A program made the position numbers and the translations under genes. Below, piece after piece: positions 52,777 through 62,857 of a stretch of DNA of 64,000 bases. The DNA is from Chryseobacterium glaciei (GTDB lineage Bacteria > Bacteroidota > Bacteroidia > Flavobacteriales > Weeksellaceae): assembly GCF_001648155.1 (NCBI RefSeq), contig NZ_CP015199.1, forward strand, positions 186,001-250,000, written 5' to 3'. The notes below the pieces were generated by a model. That model worked only from the letters and a program-made list of their open reading frames with translations. It made no database searches and had not been told where the DNA came from. Within the stretch, counting starts at the first letter, position 1; each line of letters opens with the position of its first letter.

Positions 52777-53181
52777 TTAATCATTGTGTTTTCCTATTTC
52801 ATTTATTTCTAAATCCTTTATTTCTCTAATTTTAAATTTATTTACAAAAGTTAAATAAACTATAGAAAATAGCAAATAAAACATTTGACCTCGAATAAAA
52901 TATCCATATGGTTTAACGGTAAATAATAAACGAAAAACTATCAATAGGATAAATACTCCAAAAAATAAATTTATAGTTAAAATAGATTTTTTATGCTTTT
53001 CAATTAATAGAATAACTGTAAGAATACTTAATAAAAACAATGAAGTATTAACTATTACATGAAAATAATAAAAATCAGGATAATATTGAAATAGTAAAAT
53101 AAATGAAAATAATACTAAATAAATGAATAAGAATATTGAAAATAGATATAACCATTTTTTGTTAAAAATTTTCTTATTCAT
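52777..53181 (-). CDS. Hypothetical four-helix membrane protein
   Basis: The 134-residue protein has about four hydrophobic helices, a very basic N-terminus and a charged tail. Its codons are more A/T-rich than those of the neighbours, as often seen in accessory surface-sugar genes. It lies between galE and the aminotransferase with short gaps (14 and 18 bp). No function is recognised. Confidence 0.6.
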   Translation of the reverse strand: MNKKIFNKKWLYLFSIFLFIYLVLFSFILLFQYYPDFYYFHVIVNTSLFLLSILTVILLIEKHKKSILTINLFFGVFILLIVFRLLFTVKPYGYFIRGQMFYLLFSIVYLTFVNKFKIREIKDLEINEIGKHND

Positions 53182-53199
53182 TTTACCTTTACTTTATAT

Positions 53200-54324
53200 C
53201 TACACCATAAATTCCAACACAGCATCCGTAATATACTTCAACTGCTCTTCATCCAACTCTGTATGCATTGGAAGAGAAATTACCTGATCCAAAAGCTTAT
53301 CTGTATTCACAAAATCAGCATCGTTACTTTCCTGATAATATGCCTTTTGTTTTCTCAAAGCTACAGGATAATAAATCATTGCAGGGATTTCTTTTTCAGT
53401 TAAGAATTTTTGAAGATCGTTACGTTTTCCGTTCAAAATTCTCAATGTATATTGGTGAAATACGTGTGTAGAGTTTTCTGCTCTTTTCGGAGTTAAAATA
53501 TTTTCGTTTCCGGCAAAAGCTTCATCATAATAATCAGCAGCTTTTCTTCTGGACTCATTGTAAGAATCAAGGTTAGGTAGTTTTTTTCTTAAAATTGCCG
53601 CTTGGATACTATCCAAACGAGAATTAACTCCAATTTCATCATGATAATATCTTTCGTACATTCCGTGGTTAACGATCCCTCTTAAACGGTGAGCCAAATC
53701 ATCATTGTTAGTGCAAATTGCACCACCATCTCCGTAGCATCCAAGGTTTTTTGATGGAAAGAATGAAGTTGTTCCTACCGTAGACATTGTTCCGGCTTGT
53801 TTTACCGTTCCGTCTGAGAACGTAAATTCTGCACCAATTGCCTGTGCGTTGTCTTCAATGACATATAAATTATGCTCTTCAGCAATTTTTAAAATTTCCT
53901 CCATATTCGCACACTGTCCGAAAATATGTACAGGAATGATCGCTTTTGTTTTTGGAGTGATCGCTTTTCTGATCGCTTCTGTTGAAATCGTGAATGTATC
54001 GTAATCTACATCTACCAAAACAGATTTAAGTTTAAGCAAATGAATAACTTCCACAGTCGCTGCAAAAGTAAAATCAGCAGTGATTATTTCATCCCCTTCT
54101 TTCAGGTCTAAAGCCATCAATGCAATCTGTAAAGCATCTGTTCCATTTGCACAAGGAATCACATGATTTACTTCTAAATAAGACTCCAATTCATTCTGGA
54201 AAGACTTTACCTCAGGGCCATTGATAAAAGCCGCCGAATCCATTACATTTAAAACTGCATTATCTACATCATTCTTTATTTTGTAATACTGACTTTGTAA
54301 GTCAACCATCTGAATTCTTTTCAT
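53200..54324 (-). CDS. DegT/DnrJ/EryC1-family sugar aminotransferase
   Basis: The 374-residue PLP enzyme has ANGTDALQIALMAL (about 60-73), the VHIFGQCANMEEI segment and the Schiff-base lysine in SFFPSKNLGCYGDGGA. It resembles aminotransferases that put an amino group on a UDP-keto-sugar (WbpE/PglE-like). Together with galE and the cytidylyltransferase it belongs to surface-polysaccharide synthesis. The sugar made cannot be told from the sequence. Confidence 0.9.
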   Translation of the reverse strand: MKRIQMVDLQSQYYKIKNDVDNAVLNVMDSAAFINGPEVKSFQNELESYLEVNHVIPCANGTDALQIALMALDLKEGDEIITADFTFAATVEVIHLLKLKSVLVDVDYDTFTISTEAIRKAITPKTKAIIPVHIFGQCANMEEILKIAEEHNLYVIEDNAQAIGAEFTFSDGTVKQAGTMSTVGTTSFFPSKNLGCYGDGGAICTNNDDLAHRLRGIVNHGMYERYYHDEIGVNSRLDSIQAAILRKKLPNLDSYNESRRKAADYYDEAFAGNENILTPKRAENSTHVFHQYTLRILNGKRNDLQKFLTEKEIPAMIYYPVALRKQKAYYQESNDADFVNTDKLLDQVISLPMHTELDEEQLKYITDAVLEFMV

Positions 54325-54410
54325 AAATAAATATTTGTGTAAAAATAAGGAATTTAAAATCCTGTCAAAAATTTTATTGATTTTGTTTTATCTTTATACA
54401 AAATAAATAC

Positions 54411-56024
54411 ATGAAAAAACTTTTACTCTTTTGTATCTTAACGGGTTACTCGGCCGTTTCTGCACAAACACAGCTTGTTTTTGTTTATTTTAATGATAAA
54501 CCGAACAAGACTGCATTTTACGCCAATCCGTTATCAGAACTGTCCCAAAAGTCTCTCAACAGACGTGCAGCATTAGGAATTTCACTGAATGATCAGGATG
54601 CTCCGATTGAACCATCATACATTCAAAACATTCAAAATCTGGGATTTACTGTTACCGATTATTCAAAATGGCTGAATGGAGTTGCCGTAAATGCTACTCC
54701 TGCACAAATTATTACCCTTCAGTCTCAGCCTTACGTTGGCTCAGTGGAAAGTTTTGCAAGAAATTCGTCCGGTGTTCCCAAAACTACGAATGTAGATAAA
54801 TGGGCAGATTTTAATTCCAATTATTCAACCAACAAAATATTAACAACTTTTGATTATGGTTCCGGCTCAGACCAAATTGATCAGATCAATCTAAGACAGC
54901 TTCACCTTGCAGGTTATACGGGAACGGGAGTTACCATTGCCGTGATCGATAGTGGTTTTCCGACAGTGAATACCGGTTCAGCCTATACAAGATTATGGAC
55001 TAACAATCAGATAAAAGGCGGATATGATTTTGCTGCAAAAAGTACAGACATTTACAATCCTTCATTAAATGCACATGGAACTGTAGTTCTGGGAGCTATC
55101 GGAGGATTTATTCAAAATACATTTGTTGGCTCTGCTCCAGATGCAGATTTTTATTTATATCGAAGTGAAAATGCAACCGTTGAAATTCCCGAAGAGGAAC
55201 TCTATTGGATCGAAGCTGCTGAGGAAGCCGACAGAAAAGGAGTTGATGTTATTACAACTTCGCTAGGTTATAATACTTTTGATGATTCGAGGTACAATTA
55301 TACGTATGCCAATATGAACGGAACTACTTCTTTTATAGCAAGAGCTTCCGAAATTGCTGTTAATAAAGGAATTTTTCTTCTCGTAGCAGCAGGAAACTCG
55401 GGACAACAACCGTGGCATTATATCATAACGCCTGCTGATAATGCTAAAGTTTTTACAATTGGATCTGTTGATTCTGCAGGAGCTTCTTCTGGATTTTCAT
55501 CTTATGGCCCCAATTCTGCTGGCATTGTAAAACCGGACGGAAGCACAAGAGGAAGCGGAGCTTTTACCGTTAATAATAATTCAACAACAGTAGTAACAGG
55601 AACTTCCATTGCAACGCCGATTGCTGCAGGTGGAGTCGCTTGTTTAGTCCAGGCATTTCCAACGATGAACAGAGATCTGATGAGAAATAAATTAAGACAA
55701 ACCGCTTCCCTATCTCCAAGTCACACCGATCAAATGGGATTTGGAATTCTAAATTTTGGAAGTTTCTATAACGGAACATTAAATACTTCAGAAATGGTAA
55801 AACAAAAGCAGGTTGCCATTTTCCCAAACCCTGTGAAAAACATTCTGAATATTGCTACAGAAAATAATGTCTTATCTTTAGAAATCTATGATAATTTAGG
55901 AAGATTGATTACCAAAAATAACAATCAAAAATCTATTAAAGTTGAAGATTTTGCGAAAGGAACTTATTATCTGAAAATTCAGACAAAGGATAAGGTTTAT
56001 TATGAGAAGTTTATAAAAGAATAA
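54411..56024 (+). CDS. Secreted subtilisin-like protease with T9SS C-terminal domain
   Basis: The 537-residue protein has a signal peptide (to about residue 19), a propeptide, and an S8 domain with the catalytic triad D180 (AVIDSG), H222 (NAHGTVV) and S399 (GTSIATP). The oxyanion asparagine is in VAAGNSG. The last 75 residues (QVAIFPNPVKNILNI ... GTYYLKIQTKD) are a type A sorting domain for the type IX system. It should be exported and cut to give an active protease outside the cell. Confidence 0.93.
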   Translation: MKKLLLFCILTGYSAVSAQTQLVFVYFNDKPNKTAFYANPLSELSQKSLNRRAALGISLNDQDAPIEPSYIQNIQNLGFTVTDYSKWLNGVAVNATPAQIITLQSQPYVGSVESFARNSSGVPKTTNVDKWADFNSNYSTNKILTTFDYGSGSDQIDQINLRQLHLAGYTGTGVTIAVIDSGFPTVNTGSAYTRLWTNNQIKGGYDFAAKSTDIYNPSLNAHGTVVLGAIGGFIQNTFVGSAPDADFYLYRSENATVEIPEEELYWIEAAEEADRKGVDVITTSLGYNTFDDSRYNYTYANMNGTTSFIARASEIAVNKGIFLLVAAGNSGQQPWHYIITPADNAKVFTIGSVDSAGASSGFSSYGPNSAGIVKPDGSTRGSGAFTVNNNSTTVVTGTSIATPIAAGGVACLVQAFPTMNRDLMRNKLRQTASLSPSHTDQMGFGILNFGSFYNGTLNTSEMVKQKQVAIFPNPVKNILNIATENNVLSLEIYDNLGRLITKNNNQKSIKVEDFAKGTYYLKIQTKDKVYYEKFIKE

Positions 56025-56032
56025 ATGAAAAG

Positions 56033-56056
56033 CCTCTCGAATTGAGAGGATTTTTT
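56033..56056 (+). terminator. Terminator after the protease gene
   Basis: CCTCTC (56033-56038) and GAGAGG (56044-56049) form a stem with a T-run after it. Confidence 0.78.
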
Positions 56057-56076
56057 GTTTACTGGTATTCATTGTT

Positions 56077-56217
56077 TTTGTCATTCCATAAGAATTTAGA
56101 CTCTTATAAAAGTAGGCATAGATTCCACGCTCTACTGCGTTCCATTCTGAATGACAAACTTTATGTTTAAACTTAATATTCTTAACTTCTTAAAACAAAC
56201 CTTAATGGTTCAAAATT
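56077..56217. repeat. TGTCATTC-bounded repeat and associated module (family F, copy 1)
   Basis: TTTGTCATTC (56077-56086) and GAATGACAAA (56149-56158) bound a roughly 80-bp palindromic element. It is followed by a block (about 56165-56217, AACCTTAATGGTTCAAA and neighbours) that recurs in inverted orientation inside the related element at 60711-60830. Confidence 0.65.
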
Positions 56218-56221
56218 CAAT

Positions 56222-58756
56222 TTAAGCCGAATTCCTACTCGCATTAATATTTCCAAACAGAGAACGCGTCACCAGTTTTTCATAGGCTTCTTTATTACCT
56301 TCTCCTTTTTGGATTTTCATTAAAGCATATTGCTGAATACTCAATAACGGAAGAACAATTTTCTCTCGAATTTTCACTGATTTTCTTGACAAAGGATCTT
56401 CTTCCTGAAGCAACTTGAAGCCTGTTAATTCCAACATAATGTCTTTTGAAAGGTTGTATTCTTCAAAAAGAACATTCCAAAAAGCACCGAATTTTGGATT
56501 GCTTTTAATATAATAGGTTAATGGGAAATAAGACTTATTCATACTCATCATCGAGTTCAAAACTAAAGTTTTAAAGAAGTCCGAACCTTTATACAAATCT
56601 CTTACTTCTTCAAATCTACCCTGTTTCTTCATTTCCTCCATCGCAAAACCGAAACCGAAGAATCCAGGAACGTTTTGTTTTAATTGAGACCATGATCCAA
56701 CAAACGGAATAGCTCTTAAATCTTCAAATTTCAACTCACTGTCTCCTCCACGTTTTGATGGACGGCTTCCGATATTGGTTTTACCGTAATATTCCAACGT
56801 ACTCATTTCCTGCAAATACGGAACGAACATTGGATGAGCCTTTAGATCTGAATATTTCTTATAACTGATATCTGCCAGTTCAATGATCAGTTTTCTTTCT
56901 TTTTCGGTTAAATCCTTTTTAGAATTCTTGAAAACATCATTTTCAACTCCGGCTGTTAAAAGCTGTTCGAAATTATATTTTGCCTGTTCTTTATTCCCAA
57001 AAATACTTGTGATTGTCTGTCCTTGAATCGTTAATTCAATTTTATTATTCGCAATTGTATTTCCTTGAGAAGCATAGAAATCGTGGGTTTTTCCGCCACC
57101 TCTTGCGGGAGGTCCGCCTCTACCGTCGAAGAACACTACTTTGATTCCGCTTTCTTCGGAAAGTTTAGTTAAAATTTCTTTGGCTTTATAAATTTCCCAG
57201 TTGGCTTTTAAATATCCACCGTCTTTTGTTCCGTCAGAGAAACCAAGCATGATCGTTTGTTGATTCCCTCTTTTTTCCAGATGTTTTTTATAGATTGGAT
57301 TTTGGTACAACTCACTCATCACATTTTCAGCATTAGCAAGACCTTCCATTGTCTCGAAAAGTGGAACAATATCCATGTTGATTTCTTCATCTTTATATCC
57401 GCAGACTTTGAAGAAAGCGTAGACATTCATTACATCTTTTACGGCATCAGAATTAGAAATAATATAGCGGTTCATTCCTCTAAATCCGTTGGCTTGCTGG
57501 ATTCCTGTGATTTGAGAAACCGTCAGTAAAGTATCCTGAACAATTCCTTCAAAATCATCCGTATTTACTTTATCTGAAACTTGAATTAACTGATTGAATT
57601 TCTCATCATTCGTTGCTTCAATATTTCCAAAAACCTTAGCATGAACTTCATTAATTACCTGTTGATGAATTCTGCTATCTTGTCTAACATCCAACGTCGC
57701 AAAATGCGTCCCGAAGATCTTCACGCGATCTCTGAAATTCAACAAAAGCTCTAAAAATAAAGAATTATGATGTTCAACCAAGATTTTTTCGGCTTCATTG
57801 GCTCTTTTTAAAATATCTTCTGTTGTAATTTTTTCATTATTAAAAATTGCACCGTATAATTCGTCATTCAATTTCTGTAAAACCTCTGAAACCCCTCTGA
57901 AACTCAATCTTCTTCTGATAAATTTCAAGTGGCTGTAATACGATTTTAAAATAGCTGAACGAAGTTCTTCCGATACTCTTTTCGTAACATCTGCCGTCAC
58001 AAAAGGATTACCGTCTCTGTCACCGCCCGGCCAGAAACCAAGCTGAATAATATCTTCGTGAAGGTGAAAATGACCGTTTCCAAAAGTATTTCTGATCTTT
58101 GTAAACAGCTCGCCAATCGTATCGTAATACACATATCTCAAATATGAAATAATACTCAACGCCTCATCAATCGGAGTTGGTTTTTCTTTATTAACAAAAG
58201 GCGTTTTTCCTAATTGTTGGAGTAAAGTATCGATATTTGTAACAGAATCGGTCGTAATTGCCGTTCTCAAATCCTGAATAATTCTCTGAACCGAACTTGG
58301 ATAAAACTGTGTTGGATGCGCTGTAAAAACTACTTTTACGGTAAAATCTTTTAATTTCTCACGTACTTTTTCCAGTTTATGATCCAGAAGCGAACGTTCG
58401 AAAAGATTGGTTACCGTTCCGCTGTCACTTTCTGAATGCAGACTTGGGAAGGCAGCATCTTCGATACTGTCGAACAAAACGACCTGTCTTTCTATATATT
58501 GAATAATTTTGAAAAGGAGTTCAGTTTTCTGTTCCTCTGTCTGTAAATCTGTATGACTTTTAAAGAATTCTTCGACGATCTGTTCAGGTGTTTTTCCTGC
58601 TTCGTAGCCGTTCTTACTTTCTTCATACAAAAACGGAAGCAACATCCCGATATTCGTCATTTTATCATAAGGCAGGCTCATAAATAATGAATTGTAGATC
58701 TGGAATTTATTTTCAACGATCTGCCTGAATTTTTCTGCGCGTTGGTCGTGTATCAT
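56222..58756 (-). CDS. ppc: Phosphoenolpyruvate carboxylase
   Basis: The 844-residue protein has the catalytic histidine H147 in FTAHPTQ, the segment MLGFSDGTKDGGYLKANW and the glycine-rich loop FDGRGGPPARGGG, all diagnostic. It makes oxaloacetate from phosphoenolpyruvate and bicarbonate to refill the citrate cycle. The C-terminus ends RNSA rather than the common RNTG, a small change near the active site. It is a single-gene unit. Confidence 0.96.
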   Translation of the reverse strand: MIHDQRAEKFRQIVENKFQIYNSLFMSLPYDKMTNIGMLLPFLYEESKNGYEAGKTPEQIVEEFFKSHTDLQTEEQKTELLFKIIQYIERQVVLFDSIEDAAFPSLHSESDSGTVTNLFERSLLDHKLEKVREKLKDFTVKVVFTAHPTQFYPSSVQRIIQDLRTAITTDSVTNIDTLLQQLGKTPFVNKEKPTPIDEALSIISYLRYVYYDTIGELFTKIRNTFGNGHFHLHEDIIQLGFWPGGDRDGNPFVTADVTKRVSEELRSAILKSYYSHLKFIRRRLSFRGVSEVLQKLNDELYGAIFNNEKITTEDILKRANEAEKILVEHHNSLFLELLLNFRDRVKIFGTHFATLDVRQDSRIHQQVINEVHAKVFGNIEATNDEKFNQLIQVSDKVNTDDFEGIVQDTLLTVSQITGIQQANGFRGMNRYIISNSDAVKDVMNVYAFFKVCGYKDEEINMDIVPLFETMEGLANAENVMSELYQNPIYKKHLEKRGNQQTIMLGFSDGTKDGGYLKANWEIYKAKEILTKLSEESGIKVVFFDGRGGPPARGGGKTHDFYASQGNTIANNKIELTIQGQTITSIFGNKEQAKYNFEQLLTAGVENDVFKNSKKDLTEKERKLIIELADISYKKYSDLKAHPMFVPYLQEMSTLEYYGKTNIGSRPSKRGGDSELKFEDLRAIPFVGSWSQLKQNVPGFFGFGFAMEEMKKQGRFEEVRDLYKGSDFFKTLVLNSMMSMNKSYFPLTYYIKSNPKFGAFWNVLFEEYNLSKDIMLELTGFKLLQEEDPLSRKSVKIREKIVLPLLSIQQYALMKIQKGEGNKEAYEKLVTRSLFGNINASRNSA

Positions 58757-58873
58757 ATAACAAATGTAGGGGATTTTGGTTTGAAATTAACCTATTTTCA
58801 CTTTAAAAATAATTAATTTTAGCAATAATTCATAGCTAATTTAATCATTAAAAAATCTAATTTTGTAATAATC

Positions 58874-59539
58874 ATGAAGAAATTTTTAATCATTATTTTA
58901 TTCTTTTTATCTCAAATTTTTCACACACAAAAATGCAATTGTGAAAATCATCCTGAATTAAAAAAAATCATTTCATGTAAACCTCAGATTTTTAAAAATA
59001 ATGCTAAAGTTTTCTGGCAATACAATTGTAATTCTTCATGGTTGATCTTTCAAAATAAACATAGTAAGAAAAAACTTTTCAGCCTTGAAAAAGATTTAAT
59101 AAGTCTTACTAATAGACTAGGTTATAGTAATATTGAAGAATACAAACACTCTTTTCTAGTTGAATACAGAGTTATTTCGGGTTGCTGCCAATCTCCAGAA
59201 TATATTCTACACAATAAAAACAACGGCAATGTCATTAAAAAGCTTGGAACCATACTATATAAAGGTCAAGCCAATCACAAAATACCGTTCATACTAACTT
59301 TAAAAAGCCTTACTTGCATTTTTTATACAGATTTAAATACCAATAAGATTAATTACTTTTATTTAAAAAAAGGAATGCTAGAAAAAATAATGTTACAAAA
59401 TAATTATCTTTCTACAGACAATATTTTTGATAAAATAGAAATGCAAAATAATATCATTGTATTATATTACGAAACTTTCAATAAAAAGAAGCATCGTCAA
59501 AGAAAGACAATAAAAATAGATCTTAAAAAAATTCATTAA
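58874..59539 (+). CDS. Exported cysteine-containing protein of unknown function
   Basis: The 221-residue protein has a signal peptide (MKKFLIIILFFLSQIFHTQ) and cysteines in CNCENH, SCKP, CNSS and GCC, then a lysine-rich C-terminal half. It is very A/T-rich, more so than ppc upstream. No family is recognised. It begins a run of three small exported proteins. Confidence 0.65.
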   Translation: MKKFLIIILFFLSQIFHTQKCNCENHPELKKIISCKPQIFKNNAKVFWQYNCNSSWLIFQNKHSKKKLFSLEKDLISLTNRLGYSNIEEYKHSFLVEYRVISGCCQSPEYILHNKNNGNVIKKLGTILYKGQANHKIPFILTLKSLTCIFYTDLNTNKINYFYLKKGMLEKIMLQNNYLSTDNIFDKIEMQNNIIVLYYETFNKKKHRQRKTIKIDLKKIH

Positions 59540-59647
59540 TCAGCTTACAGAAGTTCTAAAAATATTTTTCTATAATAATTCAAGTCTATAATAATTTTGA
59601 ACACAACACTTTAATGATTAATTTTACAAATCACAGAAATTAATCCA

Positions 59648-60052
59648 ATGAAAAAAATATTCATATTCCTTGTAATAGCTTTTGTTTTTACAGCCTGTGG
59701 TGACGATTGCTATAATGCTCCTCAGCCGATAGCTTTTGAATTCGTTAATGCTGATGGTGAAAATCTGATCACGAATGGAACTCTTAACCCTTTTTCAATC
59801 AGTGACGAAAATCACATCGGTGTACAATTGACCAAAACATCTGATGATAGGGTCATTTTAGAAAATGTGGGAGCTTATAATGGTACAAAAAATTATACTT
59901 TTTATTCTAATCTTAAAGTTTTTGATTTTTCAATACAATCGTCTGAATTTAAAGGAGGTTGTGATGGTTACCAGATCAATAAATTAACGTTTAAAGGCGT
60001 CGGAATTGATGTAACAGATGAAAAAGGATACTATAAAATTGTTTTGGAATAA
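59648..60052 (+). CDS. Small lipoprotein of unknown function
   Basis: The 134-residue protein has a lipoprotein signal (FVFTAC), a second cysteine in GDDCYN and a third in GGCDGY, so one disulphide is possible in the mature part. The body has alternating strand-like segments. No family is recognised. It lies 109 bp after the previous exported protein gene. Confidence 0.65.
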   Translation: MKKIFIFLVIAFVFTACGDDCYNAPQPIAFEFVNADGENLITNGTLNPFSISDENHIGVQLTKTSDDRVILENVGAYNGTKNYTFYSNLKVFDFSIQSSEFKGGCDGYQINKLTFKGVGIDVTDEKGYYKIVLE

Positions 60053-60115
60053 AAATAGCTAATAGTAAAATTGTCTCTGAGCATGGATAAAATCCCATCC
60101 AGGAAAATAATAAGC

Positions 60116-60697
60116 ATGAAAATTATTTTAATCATTTCTTTTCTAATACCGGGTTTATTCCTTTCCCAAAAAACGGTTTCCGAGGATTACAAAAAAATCC
60201 CCGAAATCCTTGACAGCACTGCATTCCTCTACCCTTTTATCAAACCCGATACAAAATATCAATATTGGTCGGTTCTCCGCAACATTGAAGATCCTGATCC
60301 TGATAAATCTATCATTTACGAAAGTCAAATGCCCGATTTTATGACGCTCAATGATCCGGCTCCGGAGAGAGGTTTCTTTCAGCAATGCTCGACAAGCGAT
60401 TGCTTTTCCTATATTTTAGCCTGTAAAAATGGCAAGACAGAATATTTTAATAATGAACAACAATTGAGAAATTTCATCGGATTTGTTGACAATTTACCGG
60501 AAGCGATTTTGATTGCAGAAACGTATGGTTTTAAAGTTGATACAAGTAACAGATTAGGAAGTTCTTATAAAATTGATGATCAATATATTTCGATGTATAT
60601 TTCAAAACTGAAGAATGGTAATCAAAAAGAGTTTTTTTTAGTTAAAATCAATAGAAAAAGCGGGAAATTGGAGGCTAAAAGTAATGGGTCTTACTAA
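60116..60697 (+). CDS. Exported protein of unknown function
   Basis: The protein has 193 residues when begun at the ATG at 60116, which gives a normal signal peptide (MKIILIISFLIPGLFLSQ). The frame extends upstream to a TTG at 60071, which would bury the signal. The mature part has two close cysteines (FQQCSTSDCFSYILAC). The gene follows the lipoprotein gene by 63 bp. Function is unknown. Confidence 0.65.
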   Translation: MKIILIISFLIPGLFLSQKTVSEDYKKIPEILDSTAFLYPFIKPDTKYQYWSVLRNIEDPDPDKSIIYESQMPDFMTLNDPAPERGFFQQCSTSDCFSYILACKNGKTEYFNNEQQLRNFIGFVDNLPEAILIAETYGFKVDTSNRLGSSYKIDDQYISMYISKLKNGNQKEFFLVKINRKSGKLEAKSNGSY

Positions 60698-60710
60698 TTT
60701 AGACTGTATT

Positions 60711-60830
60711 TGTCATTCTGACGAAGGAAGAATCTAACTATGCTTTAATTTGAACCATTAAGGTTGAATTAAGTAGTTAAGAAAATTAAGTTGAGATTCT
60801 TCACTTCGCTTTGCTCCGTTCTGAATGACA
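60711..60830. repeat. TGTCATTC-bounded repeat (family F, copy 2)
   Basis: TGTCATTC (60711-60718) and GAATGACA (60823-60830) bound the element. Inside, AGAATCT pairs with AGATTCT, and between them lies a block (TTGAACCATTAAGG and neighbours) that also flanks copy 1 in the opposite orientation. The 282-bp gap has no gene. Confidence 0.65.
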
Positions 60831-60979
60831 GTGCCATGTTATTGATTACATGCTATTAATTAATAAACACATCAAATTTCAATAGTTTTAATTAAATATA
60901 ATCATAAGAATTTTAAAACTTCCTTAACTCAATTTTCACTTTGCATTGCGTAAATTTGGGTTAAATAAATTTAAGAACA

Positions 60980-62143
60980 ATGCTTAATTTCGAGTTTAAA
61001 AATCCAACAAAAATACTTTTCGGGAAAGGTGAAATCGCTAAGATTTCAAAAGAAATTCCTCAAGACGCTAAAATATTAATGATCTACGGTGGCGGAAGCA
61101 TCAAAAGTAACGGCATTTACGATCAGGTACAAGAAGCTTTAAAAGGTTATGATGTGCATGAATTCGGTGGAGTTCCTGCCAATCCTGAATATGAAGTTTT
61201 AATTGAAGCTTTACAAGTTATTAAAGAAAAAAATATCACTTATCTTCTGGCTGTCGGTGGTGGTTCTGTAATTGACGGAACTAAATTCCTTTCTGCAGCA
61301 GCAAATTATGAAGGTGAACCTTGGGAAATCCTTAAAAAATCGGTAAGAACTTTTGAAGGTGAAGGAATGCCTTTCGGTTCTATCTTAACATTGCCAGCAA
61401 CGGGTTCTGAAATGAACTCAGGATACGTGATCTCAAGAAGAGAAACAAACGAAAAATTGTCTTCAGGAGGTCCCGGACTTTTCCCTGAATTTTCTGTTTT
61501 AGATCCGGAAGTCGTAAGATCAATTCCAAAAAGACAAATCGTTAATGGATTGACAGATGCTTACACCCATGTTTTGGAACAATACATGACGGCTCCTTCT
61601 TCTGCTGATTTACAGGAAAGAATTGCAGAAAGTATCCTTATCAGCTTACAGGAAACAGCTCCAAAAGTTTTGGCTGATGATTTCAATTATGAAGCAGCTG
61701 GAAACTTTATGTGGTGTTGTACAATGGCTTTGAACGGATTGATCCAAAAAGGAGTTATTACAGACTGGGCAGTTCATGCGATGGGACACGAATTAACAGC
61801 CTATTACGGAATTGATCACGCAAGAACATTGGCTGTGATCGCACCATCTCATTACCGTTATAATTTTGAGTCCAAAAAAGGAAAATTAGCTCAATATGCA
61901 GAAAGAGTTTGGGGAATCAAAGACGGAACTGTTGAAGAAAAAGCTGAATTAGGAATTAAAAAAATGGAAGAATTCTTCCACAGTCTTGATATTAAAACTA
62001 AACTTTCAGAATATACAGAAGACTATAAAGGAACCGCAGAAAGAGTGGAAAAAGCCTTTACAGAAAGGAATTGGGTAGGTTTAGGTGAACACAAAAAACT
62101 GACTCCTCAGGATGCCTACAAAATTGTAGAAATGAGTTATTAA
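60980..62143 (+). CDS. yqhD: Iron-containing alcohol dehydrogenase (YqhD-like)
   Basis: The 387-residue protein equals E. coli YqhD in length and starts FEFKNPTKILFGKG. It has the GGGSVIDGTKF cofactor motif and metal ligands in GLTDAYTHVLEQY and VHAMGHELTAYYGIDHARTLAV. Such NADPH-dependent enzymes reduce short aldehydes, protecting against aldehyde stress. A TAAATTTG box at 60951-60958 may be its -7 element. Confidence 0.9.
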   Translation: MLNFEFKNPTKILFGKGEIAKISKEIPQDAKILMIYGGGSIKSNGIYDQVQEALKGYDVHEFGGVPANPEYEVLIEALQVIKEKNITYLLAVGGGSVIDGTKFLSAAANYEGEPWEILKKSVRTFEGEGMPFGSILTLPATGSEMNSGYVISRRETNEKLSSGGPGLFPEFSVLDPEVVRSIPKRQIVNGLTDAYTHVLEQYMTAPSSADLQERIAESILISLQETAPKVLADDFNYEAAGNFMWCCTMALNGLIQKGVITDWAVHAMGHELTAYYGIDHARTLAVIAPSHYRYNFESKKGKLAQYAERVWGIKDGTVEEKAELGIKKMEEFFHSLDIKTKLSEYTEDYKGTAERVEKAFTERNWVGLGEHKKLTPQDAYKIVEMSY

Positions 62144-62146
62144 TAA

Positions 62147-62212
62147 AGCTGGAAGCTGGGAGTTTGAAGAAAGGAAGAGTTTAAGTCTTCCAGCTTCTGA
62201 CTTCCAGCTCCC
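62147..62212. repeat. GGAAGCTGG / CCAGCTTCC foldback after yqhD
   Basis: AGCTGGAAG (62147-62155) has its exact reverse complement at 62187-62195, and a second similar word CTTCCAGCTCCC follows at 62201-62212. It starts 3 bp after the yqhD stop codon and may also end transcription, although no long U-run is present. Confidence 0.6.
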
Positions 62213-62315
62213 AATTAAAATTCATTTATTTACAAACATTCGTTTAAAAAACCTTAATTTCATTATAAATATTTCAAATTTATTTATATTTTAGCATATT
62301 CTTAAATTTGTGATA

Positions 62316-62786
62316 ATGAAAAAACAGCTACTTTTATTTGCCTTTTCCGCTTTGGCGCTTACTTCGCTTACTTCTTGTGAAGATGATGACGTTCAAGCTT
62401 ACGACTTAGACACCCTGCAAGGTGAATGGAAAGTCAGTAAAAAAGAGATCATTTCAGGGAAAGACGGTAAAACTGTACTTAATACTGACATTCCTGCAGG
62501 ATGTGAATTAAAAAATGTGACTTCGTTCAGTACTGATTATTCCACATCGTATACTTATTATGGTGGTGTAGGAGCTAATTGCCAGATCAGTGCGCAAGAG
62601 CAGGGTAAATATACATATGACGCAGAAGCTAAGGATATGGTGATAACGTATGACGACAATATTAAAGTAAAATATAAAGTAATCATCCTTTCAAGCTCGG
62701 AACTGAAACTAATGGATGTTCCTGGTGGTGGAGATTATAACGGAGATACAATCAACGATCTTTATTATACTACTTTTAAAAGATAA
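62316..62786 (+). CDS. Lipocalin-like lipoprotein
   Basis: The protein has about 156 residues with a lipoprotein signal (LTSLTSC) followed by an acidic EDDD stretch. The pattern LQGEWKVSKKEI near the start and the later strands resemble the lipocalin-like domain of many Bacteroidetes lipoproteins. A possible earlier start at 62310 adds two residues. Ligand unknown. Confidence 0.72.
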   Translation: MKKQLLLFAFSALALTSLTSCEDDDVQAYDLDTLQGEWKVSKKEIISGKDGKTVLNTDIPAGCELKNVTSFSTDYSTSYTYYGGVGANCQISAQEQGKYTYDAEAKDMVITYDDNIKVKYKVIILSSSELKLMDVPGGGDYNGDTINDLYYTTFKR

Positions 62787-62791
62787 AACAA

Positions 62792-62819
62792 AAACTCTCG
62801 ATTTTATCGGGAGTTTTTT
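62792..62819 (+). terminator. Terminator after the lipocalin-like gene
   Basis: An 11-bp stem with a G-U pair (62792-62802 with 62806-62816) is followed by a T-run. Confidence 0.82.
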
Positions 62820-62857
62820 ATTAGAAAGAATTTTAATTAACTAAAAATTATTAAAAA

